The notes beneath the pieces were generated by a model. It made no database searches and was not told the origin of the DNA. It worked only from the letters and a program-made list of their open reading frames with translations. 42,670 nucleotides of DNA from Chitinophaga pinensis (GTDB lineage Bacteria; Bacteroidota; Bacteroidia; M30B66), in NCBI GenBank assembly GCA_945883545.1, contig CAMCXT010000026.1, positions 1 to 42,670 on the forward strand, read 5' to 3'. This document shows, piece after piece, positions 25,527-35,018 of the stretch. Made by a program: the position numbers and the translations under genes. The number at the start of each line of letters is the position of its first letter. Within the stretch, counting starts at the first letter, position 1.

Positions 25527-26792
25527 ATGGAAAGATTTACCGGATTACTAGGAATGATTCTGATTCTTGGAATCGCATATCTGTTCTCCAACAATCGAAA
25601 AGCCATCAACTATCGCTTGGTGCTCAGTGGAATTTCGCTCCAACTTATAATCGCCGTTTTGGTTTTGCGCATTCCACCTGTAACAAGATTCTTTCAGACC
25701 ATTGGACACGGGATGGAAAAAATCGAAGAGTTTGCGCGTAAAGGTGCATCCTTTGTTTATGGAGGCATTGGTGTTCAACAAGTTGATGGCACCATCGGAA
25801 ATTTTTGGGCAGGTGGATTCGTTTTCGCTTTCAATGTTACAGCTACGATCATTCTCGTTTGTGTACTTGTTGCCATTCTTTATCACCTCAACATCATGCA
25901 ACGAGTGGTTTCCTTAATTGCCCGCGCCATGAATACTGTGATGAAAGTAAGTGGAGCTGAAGCACTCAGCAATGTTGCAAGTGCATTTGTTGGCCAAGTG
26001 GAAGCCCAAGTAATGATTAGACCTTATCTAAAGGGCATGACAAAAAGTGAGCTCCTCGCCTCGATGAGTGGGTCGCTTGCATGTATTGCCGGTGGAATCT
26101 TGGTTGTTTACGTAAATATGGGTGCCAAAGCAGGTTTAGATCTAGCTCCCAAATTGATTGCAGCTAGTTTGATGGCTGCTCCAGGAGCACTTGTAATCGC
26201 TAAAATCTTATTTCCTGAAACGGAAGAAAGTGAAACAATGGGCAAAGTGAAGCTCAATGTGAAAAGCCACTATGTGAACGTAATTGACGCAATCTCTCAC
26301 GGTGCCGGTGATGGTTTTAAAATCGCTATGAACGTGATTGCCATGCTGATCGGCTTCATCGCTTTAATCACCATGATCGATTGGATGTTGGTACACATTG
26401 GCCATATCTTCAATCCAGACTTTAACTTGTCGCTCGATTGGATCTTTGGAAAAATATTTTACCCGATGGCTTGGGCAATGGGCGTTCCTGCGCAGGATGT
26501 GAGTTCTGTAGCAACGTTGCTCGGACAAAAACTCACAGTGAATGAGTTCGTTGCTTTCCAAAATTTAGCCAATAAATCGGTGCCTATTGTAACTGAGAAA
26601 GGTTTGTTGATTTGCTCGATTGCCATCTGTGGATTTGCAAATTTCTCCTCTGTAGGAATGCAGATTGGTGGAATCGGAGAATTGGCACCAGAACGACGAG
26701 CGGATTTGGCTCGTTTGGGATTGAAAGCATTACTTGCCGGAACACTAGCCTCTTACATGTCGGCGTGCTTGGCAGGAATGATCATCGGATAG
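25527..26792 (+). CDS. NupC-type concentrative nucleoside transporter
   Basis: A 421-residue inner-membrane protein with many hydrophobic segments. The concentrative nucleoside transporter (CNT) family signature is visible as SNVASAFVGQVEAQVMIRPYL, which corresponds to the substrate-binding hairpin and its conserved G-Q-x-E. Further family features are SGSLACIAGGILVVYV, the core gate segment ISHGAGDGFKIAMNV and the C-terminal CGFANFSSVGMQIGGIGELAP. It should take up nucleosides by cation symport. The length is typical of bacterial NupC. A 118-base gap separates it from the AddA-like gene; it is convergent with meaB. The exact nucleoside preference cannot be inferred. Confidence 0.9.
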   Translation: MERFTGLLGMILILGIAYLFSNNRKAINYRLVLSGISLQLIIAVLVLRIPPVTRFFQTIGHGMEKIEEFARKGASFVYGGIGVQQVDGTIGNFWAGGFVFAFNVTATIILVCVLVAILYHLNIMQRVVSLIARAMNTVMKVSGAEALSNVASAFVGQVEAQVMIRPYLKGMTKSELLASMSGSLACIAGGILVVYVNMGAKAGLDLAPKLIAASLMAAPGALVIAKILFPETEESETMGKVKLNVKSHYVNVIDAISHGAGDGFKIAMNVIAMLIGFIALITMIDWMLVHIGHIFNPDFNLSLDWIFGKIFYPMAWAMGVPAQDVSSVATLLGQKLTVNEFVAFQNLANKSVPIVTEKGLLICSIAICGFANFSSVGMQIGGIGELAPERRADLARLGLKALLAGTLASYMSACLAGMIIG

Positions 26793-26807
26793 GAAATTTA
26801 CGATCAA

Positions 26808-27845
26808 TTAATCTTTGTTGTAAATATTGAGCAGTTGCTCGGCTGCAGTTGCCACGGGAAGCTTCAAGGAAACAACTTGCTTACTGATTGTTTCGAACTG
26901 TTTTTGCACTTCTTGGTGATGGAGGAACCGATCCCATAATTCATCGCGCAAATAGTCGTGAAGCCAGTTGTTGAGTTGGTCGAGCCTGTGCTTTTCGAAA
27001 AATCCATTTGAAACGGTATGCTCTTGATAACGAGCAATCTGCTCCCAAGCTTCCGATAAGCCAGTTTTTTCAAGTGCTGAACAAAGTTGAGCCTGAGGAG
27101 TCCATCCACTTTCTTTTTCAGGCATTAGATGGAATGCGCGCACCATATCTTGACGTGCAGCTTTTGCCATGGGCAGGTTACTTCCATCAGCTTTATTCAC
27201 AAGCACGATATCAGCAAGTTCAGTAATTCCACGCTTTATTCCTTGAAGTTCATCTCCAGTGCCTGCAACTGAAATCAGCACAAAAACATCCACCATTCCA
27301 TGCACGGTGGTTTCGTTCTGCCCTACTCCAACTGTTTCAATTAAAATAACATCAAATCCTGATGCTTCACAGAGATAAATCGACTCACGCGTTTTCCGTG
27401 CAACACCGCCAAGATTTCCTGAACTTGGACTTGGACGGATAAATGCGTCGGGCCTAGCTGCCAATTCATGCATTCTTGTTTTATCTCCAAGGATGCTTCC
27501 TTTTCCTGTTTCTGAACTTGGATCAACCGCCAGAACGGCAACCTTGTGACCTTGTTCACATAACCAAACCCCGAAAGCTTCGATAAAGGTGCTTTTACCA
27601 GCACCCGGAACACCACTGATACCGATTCGAATAGACTTCCCAGCGCGGGGCTGGACCAATTGCAGAATTTCCTGGGCTTTTTTACGATCAGATGGGACAG
27701 AACTTTCGGTTAATGTAATGCACTGAGCAAGTGTTGAAAGACTTCCACCAATCAGGTCGTTTGCCAATTCGTTCGCTTGCAAATTCTTCGACCGAATAGC
27801 CTGAATTTCCTGAATTGCTTTTTGGTGGCGGTCTTCTTTCTTCAT
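26808..27845 (-). CDS. meaB: Methylmalonyl-CoA mutase-associated GTPase MeaB
   Basis: A 345-residue G3E-family GTPase. The Walker A motif GISGVPGAGKS is at about 75-85, the switch region contains VDPSSETGKGSILGDKTRM, the Walker B-like segment reads VILIETVGVGQNE, and the base-specificity motif is VNKAD. These identify MeaB/ArgK, which guards and reactivates the adenosylcobalamin-dependent methylmalonyl-CoA mutase by gating cofactor loading. The helical C-terminal extension expected for dimerisation is present (about 270-345). The mutase genes are not in this window. The start lies 5 bases after the radC stop, so meaB is the third gene of a purL-radC-meaB transcript. Confidence 0.94.
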   Translation of the reverse strand: MKKEDRHQKAIQEIQAIRSKNLQANELANDLIGGSLSTLAQCITLTESSVPSDRKKAQEILQLVQPRAGKSIRIGISGVPGAGKSTFIEAFGVWLCEQGHKVAVLAVDPSSETGKGSILGDKTRMHELAARPDAFIRPSPSSGNLGGVARKTRESIYLCEASGFDVILIETVGVGQNETTVHGMVDVFVLISVAGTGDELQGIKRGITELADIVLVNKADGSNLPMAKAARQDMVRAFHLMPEKESGWTPQAQLCSALEKTGLSEAWEQIARYQEHTVSNGFFEKHRLDQLNNWLHDYLRDELWDRFLHHQEVQKQFETISKQVVSLKLPVATAAEQLLNIYNKD

Positions 27846-27850
27846 GTTGT

Positions 27851-28546
27851 TTAAAGCAATTGTTGATCGGCGAAGCTAAAGTAACCCGAATCACCAATAA
27901 TAATATGATCCAACACGCGAATGTCCATCCATGTTGCAGCCTGCACGATATTTTTGGTGAGACGAAGGTCTGCATCACTTGGTTTCAAGTTTCCAGATGG
28001 ATGGTTATGAAACAAAGCAATCGACGTGGCGTGCGTTTCCAATGCGTAACGAAGCATAAGCCTAACATCTGCAACTGTGCTGGTAATTCCGCCGGAAGAT
28101 ATTTGTCGGCATCCAATCAAACGGTTCGACTGGTTAATCGAAGCAACCCAAAATTCTTCATGCGAAAGATGCGAGATTCGATAATCCATTTGACGATAAA
28201 GATCATTCGACGATTTTATCATCGGTCTAGCAACAGCATCTGCACCTTGTCGGCGCCTACCAAGTTCTAAAGCAGCAGTTATGACTACACTTCTGGCTTC
28301 ACCAATTCCTCGAATTTCTCGAAGTTGGTAGCTTGGGATTTTTGACAGCTCAACCAAGTTATTGTTTGCCCGATCAAGTACCATTCGTGCGAGATCGAGC
28401 GCACTGTATTGTCTAGTTCCCGATCCTATGAGAATGGCAAGCAGTTCGGCATCCGACAATGCAGACGGGCCTTTCTGACTTAGCTTTTCGCGCGGACGGT
28501 CATCTTCATTCCAATTCCGAATTGGTCGAAACTCATGATTTTCCAT
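27851..28546 (-). CDS. radC: RadC family JAMM-domain protein
   Basis: A 231-residue protein with the standard RadC layout: an N-terminal UPF0758 segment starting around [19 protein letters not shown], a helix-hairpin-helix-like part ([13 protein letters not shown]) and a C-terminal JAB/MPN domain. The metal-binding JAMM motif is complete: His180 and His182 in FHNHPSG, then Ser190 and Asp193. The historic name DNA repair protein RadC is not supported by function; it may be a metalloprotease-like enzyme. Its start overlaps the purL 3' end by 14 bases and meaB follows closely. Confidence 0.94.
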   Translation of the reverse strand: MENHEFRPIRNWNEDDRPREKLSQKGPSALSDAELLAILIGSGTRQYSALDLARMVLDRANNNLVELSKIPSYQLREIRGIGEARSVVITAALELGRRRQGADAVARPMIKSSNDLYRQMDYRISHLSHEEFWVASINQSNRLIGCRQISSGGITSTVADVRLMLRYALETHATSIALFHNHPSGNLKPSDADLRLTKNIVQAATWMDIRVLDHIIIGDSGYFSFADQQLL

Positions 28547-30782
28547 GGTTCATGTGAGCAGGAATGGTTGCTTCATAAGCTTTCAATAAATCACCGATAG
28601 CGCCGAATGATTCTTCATCAACTAAGATATCTCCAGAAGTAACTTCTCCAAGCAAAGTGAAATTCGCATCTGCAAGCGCCATGAATTCGTTAAATGCCTC
28701 AAGCTTATCAGCCGATACACTAACAATGGCACGACCTTGGGCTTCACCGAAGAGGAAACCATCTTTACGCAATTGTTCGTCGGATTGAATGTTGAAGCCC
28801 TTAGAATTTCGGAATCCTGATTCAGCAAGAGCGACAAACAATCCACCATCAGAAACATCGTGCGCTGATTCAATGAGTTGATTCGCAATCAAGCCAGAAA
28901 CGGCAGTGTGCATAACCATTTCTTCATCTAAGTCGAATGCTGGTGCAGGGCTCAATTTCACATCATGGAAAGCATACAAATACTCCGAAGAATTAATGTC
29001 GTCGGATGCATTACCTATCAAGAAAATTTGATCACCCTCATTGTTGAAGGATAACCCTGTATGACGGGTTTTGTCTTCCATCAAACCAAGCATACCAATG
29101 GTTGGTGTTGGGAAAACAGGAATTGCTTGTTTCCCGCTTACAACGGTGTGGTTATAGAAACTTACGTTTCCACCCGTAACAGGAGTATCGAACGCACGGC
29201 AAGCGGCACCCATTCCTTTGATTGCACCTACAAATTGCCAGTAAACTTCTGGATTGTAAGGATTCCCAAAATTGAGACAATTGGTAATTGCCATAGGTTT
29301 TCCACCAGAACAAATGATGTTTCTTGCAGCTTCTGCTACTGCGATGGATGCTCCTTTTTCAGGGTCTGCATGAACATAACGAGAGTTGCAATCCACTGTC
29401 ATTACCAGTGCTTTGTTCGAATCTTTTACTGCAACAACCGCAGCATCAGAAGGGTTATTGGTCGACATATTGGCTGTTCCAACCATCGAATCGTATTGTT
29501 GGTAAACCCAACGTTTGCTTGCGATATTGGGTTGGGCTACCATGAAACCAGCAACCGCTTTTAGGTCTTCAGGAACCGGGATCGTTGAAGCATCAAATTT
29601 CTGTGCTTCAGAAAAATATGCTGGTTCTGAGAAGTCTCTTTTATAGACAGGAGCACCACCACCTAGTACAAGGTCGTGTGCAGGAACATCAGCTTCTAAT
29701 TCACCATTCATGTAGTAGCGAAGACGGTTGCCTTCAGTAACAACACCAATTACAGCATAATGAAGATCCCATTTAGCAAAAACGGCTTCCACTTCTTCTT
29801 CACGACCCTTTGTTACAACCATTAACATGCGCTCTTGGGATTCAGAAAGAAGAATCTCCCAGCCGTGCATGCCTTGCTGGCGTGTTGGCACTTTATCGAG
29901 CCAAATGTCCATACCATGTTCACCTTTAGCCGACATCTCGGATGTTGAACAGGTAATTCCAGCGGCACCCATGTCTTGCATACCGATGATTGCTCCAGTT
30001 TGAATCACTTCCAAAGTGGCTTCAAGGAGAAGTTTTTCTTGAAAAGGATCGCCTACTTGAACTGCTGGCAGGTCTTTCGCAGATTCTTCTGTAAGATCGC
30101 CTGATGCGAAAGTAGCACCATGAATTCCATCCTTTCCTGTTGATGAGCCAACGATATACACTGGATTTCCAGCACCGTACGAGGTAGCAGATGCGGTTTC
30201 ACCTGCCTTCACAATACCAACCGACATGGCATTCACCAATGGATTTTGGTTGTAGCATTCGTCGAAGTAAACTTCACCACCAACAACCGGAATCCCAAAA
30301 GCATTTCCATAATCGCCGATACCTTTTACAACTCCTTTGAGCAGCCATTTGGTTCTATCTGCTTTCAAATCTCCAAAACGGAGAGAATTCAATTGAGCGA
30401 TCGGTCGCGCACCCATAGTAAAAATATCGCGATTGATTCCACCAACACCAGTTGCAGCACCTTGATAAGGTTCAAGTGCAGAAGGATGGTTGTGCGACTC
30501 AATTTTAAAGGCACATCCAAGTCCATCGCCGATATCTACCAAACCAGCATTTTCTTCACCTGCTTTGGCCAACATGCAGGCTCCATCGCGTGGAAGTGTT
30601 TTTAACCAAGTAATCGAATTCTTGTATGAGCAGTGTTCACTCCACATCACAGAAAAAATACTGAGTTCAGTGAAATTGGGAGTTCTGCCTAGAATTTCGC
30701 AAATACGGATAAATTCTTCAGGTAAAAGGCCGAGTTTGCCGGCGGTTTCAACAGTGGTGAGGGTGTTTTGCTCGGTTTGCAT
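28533..30782 (-). CDS. purL: Phosphoribosylformylglycinamidine synthase subunit PurL
   Basis: A 749-residue small-type PurL, which with PurQ and PurS converts FGAR to FGAM in de novo purine synthesis, using ATP and ammonia from glutamine. N-terminal hallmarks are [10 protein letters not shown] and [34 protein letters not shown] and [20 protein letters not shown] follow, and in the second half [15 protein letters not shown] and [14 protein letters not shown]. The length fits the three-subunit type rather than the 1300-residue fused enzyme, so PurQ and PurS must be encoded elsewhere. A perfect -7 element lies directly upstream. Confidence 0.97.
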   Translation of the reverse strand: MQTEQNTLTTVETAGKLGLLPEEFIRICEILGRTPNFTELSIFSVMWSEHCSYKNSITWLKTLPRDGACMLAKAGEENAGLVDIGDGLGCAFKIESHNHPSALEPYQGAATGVGGINRDIFTMGARPIAQLNSLRFGDLKADRTKWLLKGVVKGIGDYGNAFGIPVVGGEVYFDECYNQNPLVNAMSVGIVKAGETASATSYGAGNPVYIVGSSTGKDGIHGATFASGDLTEESAKDLPAVQVGDPFQEKLLLEATLEVIQTGAIIGMQDMGAAGITCSTSEMSAKGEHGMDIWLDKVPTRQQGMHGWEILLSESQERMLMVVTKGREEEVEAVFAKWDLHYAVIGVVTEGNRLRYYMNGELEADVPAHDLVLGGGAPVYKRDFSEPAYFSEAQKFDASTIPVPEDLKAVAGFMVAQPNIASKRWVYQQYDSMVGTANMSTNNPSDAAVVAVKDSNKALVMTVDCNSRYVHADPEKGASIAVAEAARNIICSGGKPMAITNCLNFGNPYNPEVYWQFVGAIKGMGAACRAFDTPVTGGNVSFYNHTVVSGKQAIPVFPTPTIGMLGLMEDKTRHTGLSFNNEGDQIFLIGNASDDINSSEYLYAFHDVKLSPAPAFDLDEEMVMHTAVSGLIANQLIESAHDVSDGGLFVALAESGFRNSKGFNIQSDEQLRKDGFLFGEAQGRAIVSVSADKLEAFNEFMALADANFTLLGEVTSGDILVDEESFGAIGDLLKAYEATIPAHMNHGKS

Positions 30783-30799
30783 GGTGGAAATTGAGACTG

Positions 30800-30829
30800 C
30801 AAACCTACAAAATTGATAAACCTGAGAAA
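30800..30829 (-). promoter_or_regulatory. purL promoter (-7 perfect, -33 near match)
   Basis: The minus strand has TAGGTTTG at 30800-30807, an exact -7 match, with TTTC 18 bases upstream (30826-30829) as a near -33 element. The octamer ends 17 bases before the purL ATG, so the leader should be very short. I see no purine riboswitch shape in the 108-base gap. Confidence 0.5.
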
Positions 30830-30890
30830 TCTGTTCTGCAAGTCAATTATAAACAAGCGTGTTAATGAAATTGAGGATAAAATTGGATAA

Positions 30891-31763
30891 CTAATCTATC
30901 CGTTGATAGTTCTTGTATTCGCCAGGACGCCAACCCGTGATTCGCTCGATGAGCATCAAGAACTTGTATCGAAATGATAGTTTCTTCTTCGACGGATCAA
31001 TTTCAACCTTCCACGATTGTGCCAAAACCCTTTCCTTCATTGGGGCTGGATGCGTTCCAGCAAACATTGCAACTGAATCAATTCCTGAATAATCGAACTG
31101 GGGTTGATCTGGAATATTTTCTTGCATCCAACGGTCGTCGTGCCAAAGCTTGTGAAAATATTGTTGTTTGGCTTGTTGCTTTTCGGGTGGTTTCACCCAA
31201 CCATAATGAAATACCGATGCTTCGATTTTTCGCACATTCAACTTGCGATTTTCCTTTCTGAAGCCTTGCGCATCTTTCCAAGAATGTATACCAATGTTTG
31301 GTCGCACAATGCGGATTTCAGCTCGGTACCATTTCCTTGAATCACCTATATAGTTGTAATCGCCGTAAAAATGAACGTAGTCGAAAAGTAGACCTTCAAC
31401 TTGCGCATCATTCTTCCATCGATTCATTGCATCCAAAATGGCAGGATGATACATCTCGTGGATCACCTCATCCGCTTGGATATAAAATGCCCAATCGAAG
31501 CCCGGACCAATTAAATCCATCGCTTTATCGGTTTCTACGGCCAGCACTTGTCCGCCTTTGCGCAAAGAATCATCCCAAACGCTATTGTAAATTCGAATTT
31601 TAGAAGAGCCTATCGATTCAATTACTTTTCTGGTATCATCGTCGGAATTGCCAACCAAAACCACAAATTCATCCACCACAGGAAGCACCGAAAGGATCGC
31701 TTCCACGATTGGATAATCGAACCTTTGTGCATTGCGAATGATGGTGAAACCGCAAACCCGCAT
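30891..31763 (-). CDS. Family 2-like glycosyltransferase
   Basis: A 290-residue GT-A-fold glycosyltransferase. The N-terminal Rossmann-like start is VCGFTIIRNAQRFDYP. VDEFVVLVGNSDDDT follows, then a metal-binding region YIQADEVIHE corresponding to the D-x-D position. The central part is rich in aromatic and basic residues (HFYGDYNYIGDSRKWYR). It resembles small Bacteroidota glycosyltransferases that lack membrane helices; the sugar and acceptor are unknown. The start codon directly follows the purB stop, with no intergenic base, so it is co-transcribed with purB and separates purB from purL. No functional link to purines is evident. Confidence 0.83.
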   Translation of the reverse strand: MRVCGFTIIRNAQRFDYPIVEAILSVLPVVDEFVVLVGNSDDDTRKVIESIGSSKIRIYNSVWDDSLRKGGQVLAVETDKAMDLIGPGFDWAFYIQADEVIHEMYHPAILDAMNRWKNDAQVEGLLFDYVHFYGDYNYIGDSRKWYRAEIRIVRPNIGIHSWKDAQGFRKENRKLNVRKIEASVFHYGWVKPPEKQQAKQQYFHKLWHDDRWMQENIPDQPQFDYSGIDSVAMFAGTHPAPMKERVLAQSWKVEIDPSKKKLSFRYKFLMLIERITGWRPGEYKNYQRID

Positions 31764-33110
31764 TTAATAAGAAATAATTCCTGTGTAGTTAGACGGGGTA
31801 ATTGAAAGCAGTTCTTGTTTCACTTCCATACTCACATCCAAGCCTGAAATGAAGGTATTTATATCTTCCAATGTAACTTCACTCTTCCCTCTGGTGAGTT
31901 CTTTCAAGGCTTCGTAAGGGTTGGGATATGCCTCACGGCGAAGAATTGTTTGGATGGCTTCTGCAACAACTGCAGCATGCTTATTCAAATCGTTTTCAAT
32001 CGCTTCTTGGTTCAACAATAGTTTCGAAAGGCCACGTTGAAGCGACTGGATAGCAATTAAGCTGTGCGATACAGGCATTCCGATGTTACGCAAAACAGTA
32101 GAATCGGTTAGATCTCGCTGCAAACGGGAAACAGGAAGTTTTTCGGCTAGGAAACCAAGAATTGCATTGGCATAACTGAAGTTCCCTTCTCCATTCTCAA
32201 AGTCGATTGGATTCACTTTATGCGGCATTGCCGACGAACCAGTTTCTCCAGCCTTCACTTTCTGACGAAAATATTCCATCGAGATGTATGTCCACATATC
32301 GCGGCACAAATCAATCAAAATAGAGTGGATACGAATGAGGTTATGGCAATAGGAAGCTAATTGATCATAATGCTCAATTTGAGTAGTAGTTTGACTTCTT
32401 GTGAGCCCCACACGCTGCATGAAGCCATTAGCAAACTTAACCCAATCGAGCTTTGGAAAGGCTACATGGTGTGCATTGAAATTTCCAGTTGCTCCACCAA
32501 ATTTAGCTGCCCAAACAGTTTGCTGCAGTTTAGAAAATTCCGATTCTAAGCGTTCTACGAAAACGTAAATCTCCTTACCAAGTGAAGTTGGAGACGCCGG
32601 CTGACCGTGTGTTCTTGCCAACATAGAAACAGATTTCCATTCGGTAGCAAGGCTTCTTAATTTGTTGATCAACTCTTGGATAGCAGGAAATAATACTTGC
32701 TCTGAGGCTTCTTTGAGCAACAGCGGAATCGAAGTATTGTTGATGTCTTGGGAGGTAAGTCCGAAATGAACCCATTCTCTGGAAGACGATAGTCCCATTT
32801 CGTCGAGTTTTTCTTTGATGAAATACTCTAAAGCTTTGATATCGTGATTTGTACTTTGCTCTATCTCTTTGATTTTCAAGGCATCAGCGGTAGAGAAATT
32901 TCTATACAAATCTCTTAATTTCTCAACATCTGCGGCTGTAAATAAGCCTTCACAAGGAAATCCTGGATGCGACAGCTCGATGAGGTATTCAATTTCGATG
33001 ATCAGTCGATAGCGAAACAGTGCATATTCCGAAAAATAAGGGATGAATGCTGCTGTAGTCTTACTGTATCGGCCGTCGACCGGGGAAATTGCTTCAAGAG
33101 AAGTTGCCAT
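31764..33110 (-). CDS. purB: Adenylosuccinate lyase
   Basis: A 448-residue enzyme of the fumarase/aspartase superfamily, with two roles in purine synthesis: SAICAR to AICAR, and adenylosuccinate to AMP, both releasing fumarate. Signatures are SPVDGRYSKTT at the N-terminus, TNHDIKALEYFIKE, HFGLTSQDINNTS, ARTHGQPASPTSLGKEI with the catalytic His, and the family signature SSAMPHKVNPIDFENGEG. The ISPVDGRY start and length match the PurB type with a longer C-terminal part as in E. coli. The ATG at 33110 is unambiguous. It is followed without a gap by a glycosyltransferase gene. Confidence 0.97.
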   Translation of the reverse strand: MATSLEAISPVDGRYSKTTAAFIPYFSEYALFRYRLIIEIEYLIELSHPGFPCEGLFTAADVEKLRDLYRNFSTADALKIKEIEQSTNHDIKALEYFIKEKLDEMGLSSSREWVHFGLTSQDINNTSIPLLLKEASEQVLFPAIQELINKLRSLATEWKSVSMLARTHGQPASPTSLGKEIYVFVERLESEFSKLQQTVWAAKFGGATGNFNAHHVAFPKLDWVKFANGFMQRVGLTRSQTTTQIEHYDQLASYCHNLIRIHSILIDLCRDMWTYISMEYFRQKVKAGETGSSAMPHKVNPIDFENGEGNFSYANAILGFLAEKLPVSRLQRDLTDSTVLRNIGMPVSHSLIAIQSLQRGLSKLLLNQEAIENDLNKHAAVVAEAIQTILRREAYPNPYEALKELTRGKSEVTLEDINTFISGLDVSMEVKQELLSITPSNYTGIISY

Positions 33111-33164
33111 ATCTTAATTAAAGCGCAAAGAAAAGCATAATGCAGCAAAGGGCCTTGAAATGAA

Positions 33165-33198
33165 TAAAAAAAAGGGCGATTCAATGCAGAAACGCCCT
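33165..33198 (-). terminator. Intrinsic terminator of the 33226-33732 gene
   Basis: On the minus strand a 6-base G+C-rich stem (AGGGCG at 33193-33198 pairing with CGCCCT at 33173-33178) is followed by eight T (33165-33172). It lies 28 bases after the stop of the upstream minus-strand gene and also insulates purB from it. Confidence 0.8.
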
Positions 33199-33225
33199 CC
33201 AAATTTGGGTAGGGTTAAATATGAA

Positions 33226-33732
33226 TTACCTAATCTGTGCTACTTCACAATCTTTGGTAACATTTAATTGCCGAGAAACCGAGTATGTTCCGTCGATAAT
33301 AAATTGGAATCGACCAGCTGGTAAACCAGTTATATCGAGTTTTAAGAGCCCGCTTACTTCTTCGATTTCTTTAAAACACATCACTTCATACCCCGTAGTG
33401 TTTAGTACTCGAACTTTTGTGGCTAACTGTGATGGATCAACTTCAAGATAAATAATGTTAAAATTCTTATCGGAAGTGTAAATCTTATCATACTTCTTCA
33501 CCTTAGCAACAGGCAACTTAACTGGTGAATGATCTTTTGGGATGTAGATTGGCTCTGGAGCGTATTCGTCATCATTATATGATGACATGGCCTCAACGCT
33601 ATCAATCACTTCGAATTTTACAAAATGAACCATATGAATTTCATCTTCGAAGATTTCAGAATTATCCATATCTGGCTGCGAATAAGCAAACTGACAAACG
33701 ATCAAGCAAATTAAGAGTGCAATTGATTTCAT
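33226..33732 (-). CDS. Small secreted protein with sorting-domain-like C-terminus
   Basis: A 168-residue protein with a signal peptide (MKSIALLICLIVCQFAYSQ). The acidic N-terminal part (NSEIFEDEIHMVHFVKFEV) has no recognisable domain. Residues 105-160 resemble the beta-fold of T9SS type A sorting domains: TKVRVLNTTGYEVMCF, then LLKLDITGLPAGRFQFIID and a final SRQLNV strand. The protein then continues for ten residues (TKDCEVAQIR), unlike a standard sorting tail that ends shortly after the last strand. It may be a stand-alone domain or a degenerate T9SS substrate. Terminators flank it on both sides, so it is transcribed alone. A TAACTTTA near its start (7 of 8) could be its -7 element. Confidence 0.7.
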   Translation of the reverse strand: MKSIALLICLIVCQFAYSQPDMDNSEIFEDEIHMVHFVKFEVIDSVEAMSSYNDDEYAPEPIYIPKDHSPVKLPVAKVKKYDKIYTSDKNFNIIYLEVDPSQLATKVRVLNTTGYEVMCFKEIEEVSGLLKLDITGLPAGRFQFIIDGTYSVSRQLNVTKDCEVAQIR

Positions 33733-33833
33733 GTTGATTTTGTAGATGAAAGTGCGCTAAAGTTAAAAATTCCCTTACTTCAATCGTGCCAAAATTGACT
33801 ATCGAAGCAAGAATAAAATTAATGTAAAAACAA

Positions 33834-33855
33834 AAAGCCCGAATGAACGGGCTTT
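33834..33855 (-). terminator. Intrinsic terminator of sucD
   Basis: A perfect 8-base stem (AAAGCCCG with CGGGCTTT) around a 6-base loop. On the minus strand it is followed by a T-rich run (TTGTTTTT), 25 bases after the sucD stop. Confidence 0.82.
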
Positions 33856-33879
33856 CAGAGAATTATAATGAGGTTGAAA

Positions 33880-34752
33880 TTACTTTGCCATTACTTCGGC
33901 CATCTTCTGACCAATCTGCGCAGGAGAATCCACTACATGGATGCCACATTCGCGCATGATGCGCATTTTGGCTTCAGCTGTATCATCAGCGCCGCCAACA
34001 ATTGCACCAGCGTGACCCATTCTGCGACCTGCAGGTGCTGTTTTACCAGCGATAAATCCAACAACTGGTTTGGTGCCATTTTCTTTGATCCACTCAGATG
34101 CAAGTGCTTCAAGATTTCCACCGATTTCACCGATCATAACGATTCCATCAGTTTCATCATCAGCCATCAATAGTTTAACAGCTTCAAGTGTAGTAGTTCC
34201 AATGATTGGATCTCCACCGATTCCGATAGCAGTTGAAATACCCATGCCTGCTTTTACAACTTGATCGGCAGCTTCATAAGTTAAAGTTCCTGATTTAGAA
34301 ACGATACCGATTTTCCCCTTGCGGAATACAAAACCTGGCATGATACCAACTTTCGCTTCTTCTGGAGTAATTACACCAGGGCAATTTGGTCCAATCAAAG
34401 TTGAAGATCTACCGCGGAGATATTCTTTCACGTTTACCATATCGGCAACCGGAATACCTTCGGTGATACAAACGATCACTTTTATACCGGCATCTGCTGC
34501 TTCCATGATCGCATCCGCTGCAAAAGCAGGTGGAACGAAAATGATAGAAACATCAGCTCCTGTAGTATTCACTGCATCGGCAACTGTATTGAACACTGGA
34601 CGATCAAGGTGTTTAGTGCCTCCTTTACCCGGAGTTACACCACCAACAACCTGAGTTCCATAGTCAATCATTTGACCTGCATGGAAAGTTCCTTCGCTGC
34701 CAGTGAAACCCTGGACGATAATTTTGCTGTTTTTATTAACCAGTACGCTCAT
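33880..34752 (-). CDS. sucD: Succinate-CoA ligase subunit alpha
   Basis: A 290-residue enzyme subunit of the TCA cycle, which with SucC converts succinyl-CoA to succinate with formation of ATP or GTP. The CoA-binding N-terminal part has QGFTGSEGTFHAGQMIDYGT and GGVTPGKGGTKHLDRPVF. The middle has IGPNCPGVITPEEAKVGIMPG, and the phosphorylated active-site His lies in GRRMGHAGAIVGG. The length is typical. sucC is not adjacent, as is common in Bacteroidota. Upstream on the minus strand are a possible -7 element TACGTTTA (34777-34784, 7 of 8) and, further up, an independent hairpin terminator. Confidence 0.97.
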   Translation of the reverse strand: MSVLVNKNSKIIVQGFTGSEGTFHAGQMIDYGTQVVGGVTPGKGGTKHLDRPVFNTVADAVNTTGADVSIIFVPPAFAADAIMEAADAGIKVIVCITEGIPVADMVNVKEYLRGRSSTLIGPNCPGVITPEEAKVGIMPGFVFRKGKIGIVSKSGTLTYEAADQVVKAGMGISTAIGIGGDPIIGTTTLEAVKLLMADDETDGIVMIGEIGGNLEALASEWIKENGTKPVVGFIAGKTAPAGRRMGHAGAIVGGADDTAEAKMRIMRECGIHVVDSPAQIGQKMAEVMAK

Positions 34753-34776
34753 GAATTGGATATCAAAATCTGGGCG

Positions 34777-34784
34777 TAAACGTA
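34777..34784 (-). promoter_or_regulatory. Possible -7 element of sucD
   Basis: The minus strand reads TACGTTTA, 7 of 8 matches to TAnnTTTG, 24 bases before the sucD ATG. No clear -33 TTG; TTTC lies 19 bases upstream. Confidence 0.28.
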
Positions 34785-34854
34785 ATGAAAATTCGAACCG
34801 GCAGAAAGACCTTTCTTCGGAATTTTATTCAAAATTGATGATTAGTTTTTAACC

Positions 34855-34892
34855 ACCCAAAAAAGAAACTCCCGGCGGGGAAAACCGGGAGT
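34855..34892 (-). terminator. Strong hairpin with T-run upstream of sucD (orphan terminator or attenuator)
   Basis: A perfect 8-base G+C-rich stem (ACTCCCGG at 34868-34875 with CCGGGAGT at 34885-34892) with a 9-base loop. On the minus strand the stem is followed by TTTCTTTTTT, the mark of an intrinsic terminator; on the plus strand no T-run follows. No recognised minus-strand gene lies just before it, and it sits 116 bases upstream of the sucD start. Confidence 0.7.
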
Positions 34893-35018
34893 CAAATTAA
34901 AATTGCTTGTTGGGGAAACAAAAACAATGAAAACATTTTAAAATTACACATGCCAAATGAGAATATCAATACTACATTCGAATTTAATGAAAAATAACAA
35001 TCATAAACCTGTAAACCA

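Noticed and set aside
25448-25741. Possible small gene before the nucleoside transporter
   Set aside because: Mostly overlaps the transporter gene in another frame; composition is that of a shadow ORF.
28533-30782. Long plus-strand ORFs inside purL (for example at 29061-29564)
   Set aside because: Antisense shadows of a well-conserved gene; rich in Cys/His/Arg without any domain.
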